Below are positions 43,014 through 51,349 of a DNA stretch of 64,000 nucleotides, piece after piece (within the stretch, counting starts at the first letter, position 1; each line of letters opens with the position of its first letter). The notes under the pieces were generated by a model. It made no database searches. It was not told where the DNA came from and was given only the letters and a program-made list of their open reading frames with translations. A program made the position numbers and the translations under genes. The DNA comes from Rossellomorea marisflavi (lineage in GTDB: Bacteria > Bacillota > Bacilli > Bacillales > Bacillaceae_B): the NCBI GenBank assembly GCA_003667865.1, contig CP033051.1, positions 631,501 to 695,500 on the forward strand. The letters run 5' to 3'.

Positions 43014-43700
43014 TTATTGATTAAGCGTTTTCTCAACCTCTAATACACGCATAAGGACAATTGCCATTTCCGCTCTAGTCAGGACACCATTATAACTAAA
43101 CTTCGCTTTTGTAGGATCAAGTGCACGTCCTCCAACCATGATGCCATACTCCTTTGCTAGAGCAATATAAGGTGTAAGCTCTTCTGGAAATCGCTCTTTA
43201 TCAACATAATCTTCTATATAGGAAAGATCAGCTTGTGCAGGTTCAAGCCCAAGATATTTTACAAAAGCAGCAGCTGCTTCTGATCTATTCATAAATAAGA
43301 ATGGCTCATAATAATCCATTCCATCCTCTTCATAACCCGATATAAATGGTTTACTAGCTTCTATATAGTGTACCATTGGATGATTAGCTGGAACATCTTT
43401 ATAAGAAGAATCTACTTCTTCACGTGTTTGATGTTCAATTCCTAGTCCTAGAGTAAATATCTTAGCGAAATGAATACGTTTAATCGCTATGTGTGGTTTA
43501 AAGGTACCATCTGTATATCCATTAATCGCTCCTGCTTCTGAAAGAGCCTCAATTTCATCATATGCATAGTAAACAGTAGGAACATCTGAGTATCTTTGAT
43601 CCGTTGCAGCTTCTGCTTCATTCAATGGTAAGGCCAAAACAGTTGCTACACTTGAGAAAATAATAGTTGTTGCTACTAAGGCATTTCTAAGTTTTTTCAT
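43014..43700 (-). CDS. SLH-only secreted protein
   Basis: 228 residues: a signal peptide (cleavage near NEAEAA) and three SLH domains filling the rest: YSDVPTVYYAYDEIEAL then GYTDGTFKPH, YKDVPANHPMVHYI then MNRSEAAAAFVKYLG, and VLTRAEMAIVLMRVLEVE. No cargo domain is present. SLH-only proteins may compete for wall polymer or contribute a simple S-layer piece. AGGAGG lies before the ATG. It is a single gene, convergent with the HEPN-like/CBS gene. Confidence 0.87.
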   Translation of the reverse strand: MKKLRNALVATTIIFSSVATVLALPLNEAEAATDQRYSDVPTVYYAYDEIEALSEAGAINGYTDGTFKPHIAIKRIHFAKIFTLGLGIEHQTREEVDSSYKDVPANHPMVHYIEASKPFISGYEEDGMDYYEPFLFMNRSEAAAAFVKYLGLEPAQADLSYIEDYVDKERFPEELTPYIALAKEYGIMVGGRALDPTKAKFSYNGVLTRAEMAIVLMRVLEVEKTLNQ

Positions 43701-44053
43701 TATAGTCTTCCTCCTTTAATAATTACTGGTGCACTTGTATAATTTTACCTTATTTATTATAACAAACTATAGCAAACTAATAATTGGTAAATTTATACTA
43801 TTTTAATTATTTAACTTACTTAGGTATTAGTCTCTTTTTATAGCTTGTTATTCACTTACTACAAATATAAAATCTTTCAATAATTTTAAAAATCAAATGT
43901 ACTTGTTCTTATAGCAATTCTTAAGAAGTTTGTACCTACTCCACCAATAAGACTACTTCCTAGTATTTCTTGTCGAGCTTAATCATGATTAAATACTACC
44001 GATATTATTAGAGTATTCTACTAAAACTAAATTCTAATTAGAGGGTGGTAGAG
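43701..44053. other. Divergent AT-rich intergenic region
   Basis: About 350 bases between two divergent genes. I see no gene or RNA. It should hold two promoters, but no clear -35/-10 pair stands out. Confidence 0.4.
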
Positions 44054-44404
44054 GTGACAAAAGATAGACTAAAAGATTTTGATAAAAACGAGGCACTAAA
44101 AAAAGTTAACGAAGCAAATGAGGCTATCCAGTCATTGAAAAGAATGGTTAAGAATCCTGCATTAATTAAGAGAATTAACGAGATGAACACAACACTATTA
44201 TGGTTATCACAGAATATGAACAAAGAAAAGGATTTTCGAACTGCAGATTCTAAAGCGCCACAAAAAAAGAAACAAACAAAGAAAAAGCAAATTATCCATT
44301 ATGAAAGTAAAGGAAGAAATGCACACAGAAGCTCTGGTCTTCACAACATACAAGGTGGGTTTGGTAAGAAGGCAACATATCATGTTAAAGGCTATGAAGA
44401 TTAA
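44054..44404 (+). CDS. Small basic protein of unknown function
   Basis: 116 residues from a GTG at 44054 with GAGGG eight bases upstream (an earlier in-frame GTG at 44045 lies in that site). The N-terminal half is helical (DRLKDFDKNEALKKVNEANE). The C-terminal half is strongly basic (APQKKKQTKKKQIIHYE) and ends HNIQGGFGKKATYHVKGYED. A nucleic-acid-binding or polyanion-binding role is possible from charge alone. No family is recognised. Confidence 0.65.
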   Translation: MTKDRLKDFDKNEALKKVNEANEAIQSLKRMVKNPALIKRINEMNTTLLWLSQNMNKEKDFRTADSKAPQKKKQTKKKQIIHYESKGRNAHRSSGLHNIQGGFGKKATYHVKGYED

Positions 44405-44530
44405 CCTTTCCTTACGTCTTCTTAGAAATAATTGATCGTTCATACTAATTCCATTTTCATACAATCTCCCATTAATCATTCCAATTCCCTTCCAAATCTA
44501 TTATGCTATTACTATAGGGAGGGAATGCTT

Positions 44531-45985
44531 TTGAAAAAAATCTACTCTATTTTTGTGTTATCTGCCATCGTTCTATTAGGTAGTGTCACACAAGCTCAAG
44601 CACAATCATTAACAGATATCAATTCTAAAAATACAGGCTTCTATAATGAGATTATGTACCTTCTAGACAAAGGAGTGGTACAAGGTTTTGGCGATGATAC
44701 GTTTCGTCCTGATAAGGTTGTATCTCGTGCTGAAGCAGCCATTATGATCGGTCGCGCACTTGGATACAACGGAGAACTTCGCAATACTGTTTTTCCTGAT
44801 GTGGCAAAAGATAGTGCTGGTTCTGGGTATATCCAAGCAGCCTATGAAAATAATATTATCCAAGGTTTTCCAGATGGGTCATTTCGTCCAGATGAGACGG
44901 TTACAAGAGGACAAATGGCGATTTTTATTGCTCGTGCTTATGACATTCAAGAGGAAGCACTTGTGCCGTTCTCTGATGTTTCACTGAATATGGCTACCTA
45001 TCGTCCTATTCGCCAAATTTTAGCTTATGGTGTAACGGAAGGGTATAAGGATGGTACGTATAAGCCAAAACAACCACTAACCCGTGCACAATTCTCTGCA
45101 CTGTTAGCAAGAGCAGAAAGCGATCAGTTCCGACTACCTGTTAACACATGTGACTATGACCCTAAGAGCAGAACAAATCCAGACTATCAAACGGTCAATT
45201 GTTTAATTACAACAGCAGCACTGAAATCTGAATCCATCGTTCCACCTGAGATTGTAAAAAGTATTGCAGCCATCGAGAGTAGTAGTAAGCAATTCACTGA
45301 GAACGGTGAGCCAATTATTACAGACGATGGTGGTATTGGTATCATGCAGATTACGAATACAGATGGCTATGATATTGAGCGGTTTAAATATGATTTAACC
45401 TATAACATTGAAGTGGGAATTGACATGTTAGCCTATCACTATAATCGTTCAGACTTACCAAAAATACATGATCACAATCCTATGATTCTAGAAAGCTGGT
45501 ATTTTGCTGTTATGGCTTACAATGGAACAAAAGCAACCAACAGCCCATTATATCAAGATACTGGTTATAACAATTTTGATGCGTATCAAAACAAAGTGTT
45601 TGCTAACTTATATGAATATGGTCAATTTGACGCAAAGGTTATGTTTATCCCAATGACAAAGGAAGACTTCTACTACGGAGAAGACACCAATTATTCAATT
45701 GTGTTTAAAAAAGACCATTATCCAATGTATGTTGATCTATTTCCTTCGCCATCCTATCTTCAATATGGTGACGAAGTGAATTACGTAGGATCAGGCTTAC
45801 GCAGTATTCCAAATACTAAAGGAGCTCTGATTCCACATAATACAGCTGAACCCATTAAGATACTAGGCGCACCAGTTTATGACACAGATCCAAACGCAGC
45901 CAACCAGTTCTTCTGGTATCCGGCAGAAATCATTCGAACCGGTCAAAAAGGTTATATTGCTTCTTCTTATGTGAGATGGGAGTAA
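44531..45985 (+). CDS. SLH-anchored lytic transglycosylase-like protein
   Basis: 484 residues from a TTG with GGAGGG seven bases upstream; upstream in-frame ATGs lack ribosome sites or are too close. A signal peptide (cleavage near AQAQA) leads three SLH domains (about 25-200) with VVSRAEAAIMIGRALG, TVTRGQMAIFIARAYD and LTRAQFSALLARAE. A central SLT-like domain (about 235-355) shows the catalytic-Glu block IAAIESSSKQF, GGIGIMQITN and GIDMLAYHYN. A C-terminal SH3b-like domain (about 390-484) ends GQKGYIASSYVRW. This predicts a wall-bound enzyme cutting glycan strands, in line with the wall theme of the region. Confidence 0.85.
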   Translation: MKKIYSIFVLSAIVLLGSVTQAQAQSLTDINSKNTGFYNEIMYLLDKGVVQGFGDDTFRPDKVVSRAEAAIMIGRALGYNGELRNTVFPDVAKDSAGSGYIQAAYENNIIQGFPDGSFRPDETVTRGQMAIFIARAYDIQEEALVPFSDVSLNMATYRPIRQILAYGVTEGYKDGTYKPKQPLTRAQFSALLARAESDQFRLPVNTCDYDPKSRTNPDYQTVNCLITTAALKSESIVPPEIVKSIAAIESSSKQFTENGEPIITDDGGIGIMQITNTDGYDIERFKYDLTYNIEVGIDMLAYHYNRSDLPKIHDHNPMILESWYFAVMAYNGTKATNSPLYQDTGYNNFDAYQNKVFANLYEYGQFDAKVMFIPMTKEDFYYGEDTNYSIVFKKDHYPMYVDLFPSPSYLQYGDEVNYVGSGLRSIPNTKGALIPHNTAEPIKILGAPVYDTDPNAANQFFWYPAEIIRTGQKGYIASSYVRWE

Positions 45986-46030
45986 GGCGTAACGATTTGA
46001 AGCCATACAAAAGATGCCTCTTATAAATAA

Positions 46031-46080
46031 GAACACCTCTTATGTCATAGTACTACTCTGACGTAAGAGGTGTTTTTATA
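46031..46080 (+). terminator. Terminator after the transglycosylase gene
   Basis: AACACCTCTTATGTCA and TGACGTAAGAGGTGTT flank an 11-base loop and are followed by TTTAT. Confidence 0.9.
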
Positions 46081-46132
46081 ACTGGATAACAATTACAAGG
46101 ACGCAGCTACATCTCTTTCTAAAATTTGACGC

Positions 46133-46846
46133 TCATCCAGAAACATCGTATCCATTTCCCGTTTCCAAGCCAATCTTCCTCAAACCACCAAGATCTAAAA
46201 TACTAAACCCAACCTTCGAGAAAATCGGTAAAATAATAAAAGACAGTACCTCAGTAATACTTTGAGTTAGCCCTAACCCAGATGGTCCGAGTATCCATAC
46301 AGTTGGATAAGCAACCCAAAAGGCAGTGAGATACAGTGCTGTTCGATTATAATGCCTGCCTAATTCTGCACTAGAGGATTGTGCCATTTTTCTTAATGGA
46401 TACCAAATGATATAGAGGATAACGACAAGAGCAATCACACCAAGTGTATACCATATATAGGTTTGTAAACCTGAAGAAAAGTCCGCAATTAACCCTGTTA
46501 GAATCATAATGACATCAGCACCTATTAAAGCACCAATGATTGCCTTGTCTTTTTTCTTCTTATAAAACATAGCTGTCAAAGCAAGAGCTAATAATAGCAA
46601 GGGCGTTGTTACGACCCAATCGAGATATCTAGCAAAATACACGATCCCACTATCGGTATCTAAGAACCCTTGCCCAAGAGCAATCGATAAGTAAGCCAAG
46701 CCTGACCAACACGGAATGAAAATGGCGATTAAGTATTCATATCTTGGGACTCCTCGAGGATTTCTACTTAAAGAATAGAAATATAAAGCACCTACTGCCA
46801 TGACGATAAAATAAAACCAATGTAACGAATAGATTAGGTTATCCAT
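46133..46846 (-). CDS. Microbial (type 1) rhodopsin, xenorhodopsin-like
   Basis: 237 residues with seven membrane helices. Helix C reads ARYLDWVVTTPLLLLAL, giving R73 and the counter-ion or proton acceptor D76. The position of bacteriorhodopsin's proton donor (D96) is A87. Helix F has WVAYPTVWILG. Helix G has LPIFSKVGFSILDL with retinal-binding K211. The residue four before the lysine, D212 in bacteriorhodopsin, is P207. That Asp-to-Pro change is the mark of the Anabaena sensory rhodopsin/xenorhodopsin clade, whose members include inward proton pumps; D218, seven after the lysine, also fits that clade. AAGAGGTG precedes the ATG. No transducer or carotenoid cleavage gene is adjacent. Confidence 0.9.
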   Translation of the reverse strand: MDNLIYSLHWFYFIVMAVGALYFYSLSRNPRGVPRYEYLIAIFIPCWSGLAYLSIALGQGFLDTDSGIVYFARYLDWVVTTPLLLLALALTAMFYKKKKDKAIIGALIGADVIMILTGLIADFSSGLQTYIWYTLGVIALVVILYIIWYPLRKMAQSSSAELGRHYNRTALYLTAFWVAYPTVWILGPSGLGLTQSITEVLSFIILPIFSKVGFSILDLGGLRKIGLETGNGYDVSG

Positions 46847-46924
46847 TACGCACCTCTTACATAAAGTATTTTTATCAGTATGATACCTCTTGGGGGTTTT
46901 AATACGTACTATTGGATATTATTC

Positions 46925-46960
46925 GGAAGCGGCGGGGGAAGCGGCGGGGGAAGCGGCGGG
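46925..46960. repeat. Three tandem 12-bp GC-rich units
   Basis: GGAAGCGGCGGG is repeated three times in a row and runs into the first GGGACGGTTC copy. It is very GC-rich against an AT-rich background. Confidence 0.9.
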
Positions 46961-47047
46961 ACGGTTCTCGCGCTTCATTCCATTGGTTTGAGGAAGCAAC
47001 GGGAGGAAGCAACGGGACGGTTCTCGCGCTTCATTCCATTGGTTTGA
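46957..47047. repeat. Two direct GGGACGGTTC repeats
   Basis: A 35-bp sequence starting CGGGACGGTTCTCGCGCTTC occurs at 46957-46991 and again, identical, at 47013-47047. The head resembles the GGGACGGACC palindromes. No gene is present here. Confidence 0.9.
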
Positions 47048-47103
47048 CACTCGAACAAAGACACAAAACTCCTATTCCCCTACTGATTCTCTATGTTTCC
47101 ACT

Positions 47104-47178
47104 TGAACTAGGAAGCATGAGATCCGTCCCTGCGCTTTCCCCCACGCTTTCTGAACTAGGAAGCATGAGATCCGTCCC
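47104..47178. repeat. Two direct repeats ending GATCCGTCCC
   Basis: A 27-bp sequence, TGAACTAGGAAGCATGAGAT plus CCGTCCC, occurs at 47104-47130 and 47152-47178. Its end is an inverted version of the GGGACGG head, so the cluster has heads facing each other across 47048-47103. C-rich tails follow to 47215. Confidence 0.9.
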
Positions 47179-47281
47179 CGCGCTCCCCGCGCTTCCCACG
47201 CTTCCCCCAAGAAAAAATCTTCCAATCTAGTCTATCTCCCCTACTCTATTCATACACTAGATAGAAAAGGAGGGACGGACC

Positions 47282-48772
47282 TTGAGCCAGTTCGAAAGCC
47301 ATATTAAAAAAAATTTAGAGAACATCCATAAAAACCTATATTTGTCGAAGAGCGACCCACAATATTACGAAAAAATCCTACGGTATAAGGATCCTAGCTC
47401 TTCTGATGCCCATTTTCGATTAGCACAAGAATATGAGGAAAAGGGCGCACTCGTAAAGGCATATATCCATTATCAAAAAGCGGCTGATAGTGACTCACCG
47501 CATTACTTTAAAGCAAAAAGAGCATATAAGAGCCTTGAGGAAAAAATCAATCCACCACAGAATCCACTCCCTATGACTTCTAGACCATCACCTTCTGGAA
47601 GAGTCCCGATGTATATTAAATCCATCATTGCGTTTCTACTATTTATCAATCTAATACTAGTAGCTTTTTTGTTTTGGAAAGCCAATCCGCTTAGTACGAT
47701 TGCTTCAAGCTTAAAAGAATGGGATACAGGTATGAATGTCGTGTATGAGACAGAAGACGTTCCCTATGTCCTTTATTTCCCTGAAGACACGCCAAACTCA
47801 GAAGTAGAAAAAACATTATATGACGAAGCCATTCGTGCAGGAAATGAGCTATCAAATAAGACATTACTTTTATACGGTGTTCGCACATCAGATTCTAAGC
47901 TAGCACAGCAGCTACTTCCCTTAAAGAGTGAGCAAACAAAAGACCAAGCCTTCGTCATTGCAGAGTATAATTCTGCTATTGATCAATCTGTTCACATCCG
48001 CTTTTTAAATACCAATCCGACTACTGTTGAGGATCCGTATTCCTACACATACATTAGTACAAACCTTTTAAGAACAGCGTTGCAACATTATATTGAAGAT
48101 CACGGAGCAGCTCCCTCTACATTGGCTGCTCTTGTTGATGATTATCCAAATAATTATCTGAGTTATATCCCTAATGAACTCTATGTTGGGTCAAATGCCA
48201 TAACTGAAACCTTCTCTGGTCAAGGAGGCTGGGTCTACAATACGAATGCTTCTACTGTCTCTGAAATGGTCTATCCAAATGTTACAGAAACCTTTTCAGA
48301 AGATAGCGTTCAAATCCCGTATCAACCAGTCGAGGTTGTCGTCGATAAGTCATCATTCTCGCTTATGGTTCAAAGTTCTCCTTATATTATGAGCTTGAAA
48401 ACGGTTGGCTTAGGTAAAAACAACTCCACTCCAGAAGGGACATTTACTGTTAAAAATCGGGTAACGCAGCCGAAGGGAATCCACCCAAACATGTTTGGGG
48501 TTGCCGGTTTAGGTATGGGGGAATATGCGATTCACGGAACCTATGATGAAAAATCAGTTGGAGAAGAACAGTCACAAGGCTGTATTCGACTTTTAAATGA
48601 AGATGTTCAAGAGGTTTTCAATCTTGTCCCAAAAGGAGCAACGGTTACTATTGTGAATAACCCTCTTTCTGTTGTGGGGTATACAGTGTTAAAACAGGTG
48701 GGGGTTATTACACCAAAGAGTAAGCATGTTATAGACCAAAATACTAATCAAAAATTTCAGTGGGCAGGATAG
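47282..48772 (+). CDS. L,D-transpeptidase (YkuD) with cytoplasmic TPR-like region
   Basis: 496 residues from a TTG with AGGAGG eight bases upstream; that spacer reads GACGGACC and belongs to a repeat-family half-site. The N-terminal 85 residues are TPR-like (DAHFRLAQEYEEKGALVKAY). One membrane segment lies near 112-132. An external region of unknown fold (150-340) is followed by a YkuD domain (about 345-465) with H418 and catalytic C434 in the HGTYDEKS / SQGCIRL motif. The enzyme should form or exchange 3-3 crosslinks or attach groups to peptidoglycan. The cytoplasmic TPR-like region is unusual and might link it to an intracellular partner. Confidence 0.88.
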   Translation: MSQFESHIKKNLENIHKNLYLSKSDPQYYEKILRYKDPSSSDAHFRLAQEYEEKGALVKAYIHYQKAADSDSPHYFKAKRAYKSLEEKINPPQNPLPMTSRPSPSGRVPMYIKSIIAFLLFINLILVAFLFWKANPLSTIASSLKEWDTGMNVVYETEDVPYVLYFPEDTPNSEVEKTLYDEAIRAGNELSNKTLLLYGVRTSDSKLAQQLLPLKSEQTKDQAFVIAEYNSAIDQSVHIRFLNTNPTTVEDPYSYTYISTNLLRTALQHYIEDHGAAPSTLAALVDDYPNNYLSYIPNELYVGSNAITETFSGQGGWVYNTNASTVSEMVYPNVTETFSEDSVQIPYQPVEVVVDKSSFSLMVQSSPYIMSLKTVGLGKNNSTPEGTFTVKNRVTQPKGIHPNMFGVAGLGMGEYAIHGTYDEKSVGEEQSQGCIRLLNEDVQEVFNLVPKGATVTIVNNPLSVVGYTVLKQVGVITPKSKHVIDQNTNQKFQWAG

Positions 48773-48856
48773 AATCTAGTAGTTTTTAAATTATATTAGC
48801 CACTCAAAACGTAAACCCTTCTGCATCTTTATATCTACACTTCTACATAACAGGTA

Positions 48857-48894
48857 ATAAAAAGCTGATACAAGATTTTGTTTGTATCAGCTCA
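48857..48894 (-). terminator. Terminator after the chemoreceptor gene
   Basis: On the minus strand AGCTGATACAAA and TTGTATCAGCT flank a short loop and are followed by TTTTTATT, 59 bases past the stop at 48953. Confidence 0.88.
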
Positions 48895-48952
48895 TAATAT
48901 CTTATTTATTTCATTACAAATTAACACGCCAACAAGCCCGTCAATTTTCAAG

Positions 48953-50251
48953 CTATACCTTAAACCTTTTAACTAGTGTGTTTAGCTGCTCTACAGATTC
49001 CTTCATTGAAGTCGTTTTGTGTGCTACTTGTTCAATCGCACTAGCGGTTTGGAGTGAGGTTGCCGATGTTTCTTCAATACCTGCAGCAGCTTCTTGAGAT
49101 ATCGAGGCAATATCTGTTACATGATGCTGTACGTTTTTACCGTCTGATTCGATGGTAACCATCGTATTCGTAATGTGTTCAATTTTATCCACCATATTTC
49201 GTACCAAGTCATTCATCTGTACAAACGTTCCTTCTGTTACTTTAATCTGCTCTGTCCCTGTCGCTACACGTTTATACCCTTGTTTAAGAGACGTCACTAC
49301 TTCCGATGAATCCTTTTGAACTGTATTTACGATATTGGTAATATTCCCAATAGAGTTGGATACTTGCTCAGCTAGCTTTCTTACTTCAGAAGCTACAACG
49401 GAAAACCCTTTTCCATGTTCACCTGCTCTCGCTGCTTCAATTGCTGCATTTAAAGCCAGTAGATTGGTTTGTTCTGCAATTTCTTGAATGACCGCAATAA
49501 GTGAAGAGATTTCCTGTGTTTGACTGTCTAGTTTTTCTACTTTCTCAACAGAGTCTTGAACAATTAAATTAATAGAGTTCATATCTGAAACAGATTGCTC
49601 CATACACTCTTTTCCTTTGGACGTCATTTCAAGTACTTGATGGGAATGTCCACTAATCTCTTGACTATCTGTTGTTAATTCTACTATTCTCTTTAAAAAA
49701 CCATCCATAACACTGGAAAGCTCACTAGAGGATGACGCTTGCTGCTCAGAACCTGATGCTAGCTCTTGCATCGTTGCTGAAATCTGTTCTGATGATAGTT
49801 GTACCTCATAAGAATGGTTTTTTACTATATTATTCTGTTCTTCAACAGATAAGCTTGTGTTTTGAATTTCTTCAATCAATTGTCGCATGTTACGAGACAT
49901 TTCATTAAAGGAATGACTTAGCTGTTCAAATTCATCACCAGATTTAACATTAATTGAATAGGTGAAGTCATTTGCGGATAAATGCTCTGCAAATTCTGTG
50001 AACTTTTTCAATGGCTTTTTTATTAAAAAATGTATAATAAAGTATGTTCCGGTTGCACCAATCAAGATGGTAAAGATAGCAGATGCTAGATTAATCAGTG
50101 TTGTATGATCCAAATATAAGCCAGCAATTCCAATGATCGTAGATTGTAAAGCAATAACGATAAAAATAATAAGTATAATAAGTGCGGTAAGTTTTAACTG
50201 CAAGCTCATCTTCATTTTTCTTTTTGAATGGCTACGTTCTGCTTGACCCAT
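48953..50251 (-). CDS. Methyl-accepting chemotaxis protein without large external sensor
   Basis: 432 residues. Two closely spaced membrane helices (about 18-72) leave almost no external loop. A HAMP domain (70-125) is followed by the signalling domain with the conserved hairpin [20 protein letters not shown] and flanking methylation helices. Lack of a periplasm-type sensor suggests sensing of membrane state or a cytoplasmic cue, as in other short-loop receptors. AGGGG lies nine bases before the ATG. Its own terminator follows. No che genes are in the window, so it should join a chemosensory array encoded elsewhere. Confidence 0.9.
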   Translation of the reverse strand: MGQAERSHSKRKMKMSLQLKLTALIILIIFIVIALQSTIIGIAGLYLDHTTLINLASAIFTILIGATGTYFIIHFLIKKPLKKFTEFAEHLSANDFTYSINVKSGDEFEQLSHSFNEMSRNMRQLIEEIQNTSLSVEEQNNIVKNHSYEVQLSSEQISATMQELASGSEQQASSSSELSSVMDGFLKRIVELTTDSQEISGHSHQVLEMTSKGKECMEQSVSDMNSINLIVQDSVEKVEKLDSQTQEISSLIAVIQEIAEQTNLLALNAAIEAARAGEHGKGFSVVASEVRKLAEQVSNSIGNITNIVNTVQKDSSEVVTSLKQGYKRVATGTEQIKVTEGTFVQMNDLVRNMVDKIEHITNTMVTIESDGKNVQHHVTDIASISQEAAAGIEETSATSLQTASAIEQVAHKTTSMKESVEQLNTLVKRFKV

Positions 50252-50402
50252 GTTCCAATCCCCTTAGTAGCTGAATTTGTATACTTTTTCCCATTTATAA
50301 AAATCTATAAAGTCATTGTTACTAATACAGATCCTCCAACCCGATTCAAACCACCATCTGTTCATTTACTATTAAAAGTATTTTTTTGCGAGGAGATAAC
50401 GA

Positions 50403-50576
50403 TTATTCATCATTTGTACTAACCTCGTTCAGTCGATTTAATAGTTGATCGAGTTCACTGCTATATTGAATGACCTTCTCGTTATTCAACCCAGCCTTTA
50501 GAGCCTCGCTAATCATTTGCTTCCGCTTAATCTCAATATCTTCCTTCAATTTTATTTCTTCTGTGTTCATCCCCAT
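50403..50576 (-). CDS. Spo0E-family aspartyl-phosphate phosphatase-like protein
   Basis: A 57-residue helical protein from ATG 50576, six bases after GAGGGGA. It has the family layout: EIKLKEDIEIKRKQMISEAL then AGLNNEKVIQYSSELDQLLN. Spo0E-like proteins carry a two-helix hairpin with an S-x-x-L-D motif (here SSELD) and dephosphorylate Spo0A-P, delaying sporulation. It is a lone gene upstream of the short chemoreceptor on the same strand, with about 150 bases between. This supports a spore-forming host. An in-frame ATG two codons in is a possible alternative start. Confidence 0.85.
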   Translation of the reverse strand: MGMNTEEIKLKEDIEIKRKQMISEALKAGLNNEKVIQYSSELDQLLNRLNEVSTNDE

Positions 50577-50848
50577 GCAAGTCCCCTCACTTACATTTTT
50601 CGCATTACAATTTTTCAGAGTCCGAGGTTCGAACTCCTACAGAGGAACTGGCTATCTGTGTTTTCTTTCCAAAAATCTTGTTGAAGTTAAGTGATGTAGT
50701 TGAAAGAGCCCTATATGATGTGATAAGCACTTGTCCTAGAGTATTCGCTACTTTATAAGATACTAATATCCTTCTTCAATTATCATTTTCGTTTCCCATA
50801 TGTAAGAACGTGTAGTTATCCTATGCATTCTATCGAGAAATCTAACAC

Positions 50849-51151
50849 TCAATCTGTTACGGATGCTGTAGAGGCACCATTGAAATAGTTTTCTGCTTGT
50901 GCTCGATCTACTCTAGACTTTAATCCATAAATCACCGTTTTAAAATAAAATCCTGCATCCCCATCTCGATCTGTAATGGTTTGGATGTCTAAAATAATGT
51001 TTTTCATTTCATCTATAGTTAAATATTCTAATGCGAGTTTTGCCGCTGTTTCTGATGAAATGGATGCATGACCATTTTGTTTTAAATAACTGCGATAACG
51101 TTTTGTCATACTATTAAATTTTAACTTTATTGCTTTTTCACTTATTAACAT
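50849..51151 (-). CDS. Small helical protein of unknown function
   Basis: 100 residues, mostly helical and without membrane segments: AIKLKFNSMTKRYRSYLKQN, then SSETAAKLALEYLTIDEMKN and DRAQAENYFNGAS. No family is recognised. GGAG lies only one or two bases before the ATG, so the true start may be elsewhere; no better one is visible. It sits between the Spo0E-like gene and the second chemoreceptor, all on the minus strand but with gaps of 200 bases or more. Confidence 0.55.
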   Translation of the reverse strand: MLISEKAIKLKFNSMTKRYRSYLKQNGHASISSETAAKLALEYLTIDEMKNIILDIQTITDRDGDAGFYFKTVIYGLKSRVDRAQAENYFNGASTASVTD

Positions 51152-51349
51152 TCTCCAACCTACCTATCTCTCTTTTCAGTACATTCACTTTTTCTTTTTA
51201 ACTCTTAATCTTATATAGTAAGCCTTTCTCATTACAGTATTATCTTTTACACTGGCTTGAGCGCTTAAGCGGCGCTAAACAGTGCGCATATTAATGACAC
51301 TGCTTAACTGCTTTGTGTAAGAATAAAGGGTAATTAACATTGAATTGGT

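Noticed and set aside
46880-46915. SigB-like promoter (GTATTA...AGGTAT) upstream of the rhodopsin gene
   Set aside because: Spacing is only about 11 bases and the -35 is poor, so stress-sigma control is not supported.
50617-50645. GAGGTTCGAAC sequence resembling a tRNA T-arm
   Set aside because: The flanking stem does not pair as a T-arm should and no acceptor, D or anticodon arm lies on either side, so no tRNA or clear attachment site is supported.
51255-51292. GCGCTTAAGCGGCGC palindrome-like sequence downstream of the 4HB chemoreceptor
   Set aside because: Short and imperfect with no T-run on either strand, so no terminator or operator is claimed.
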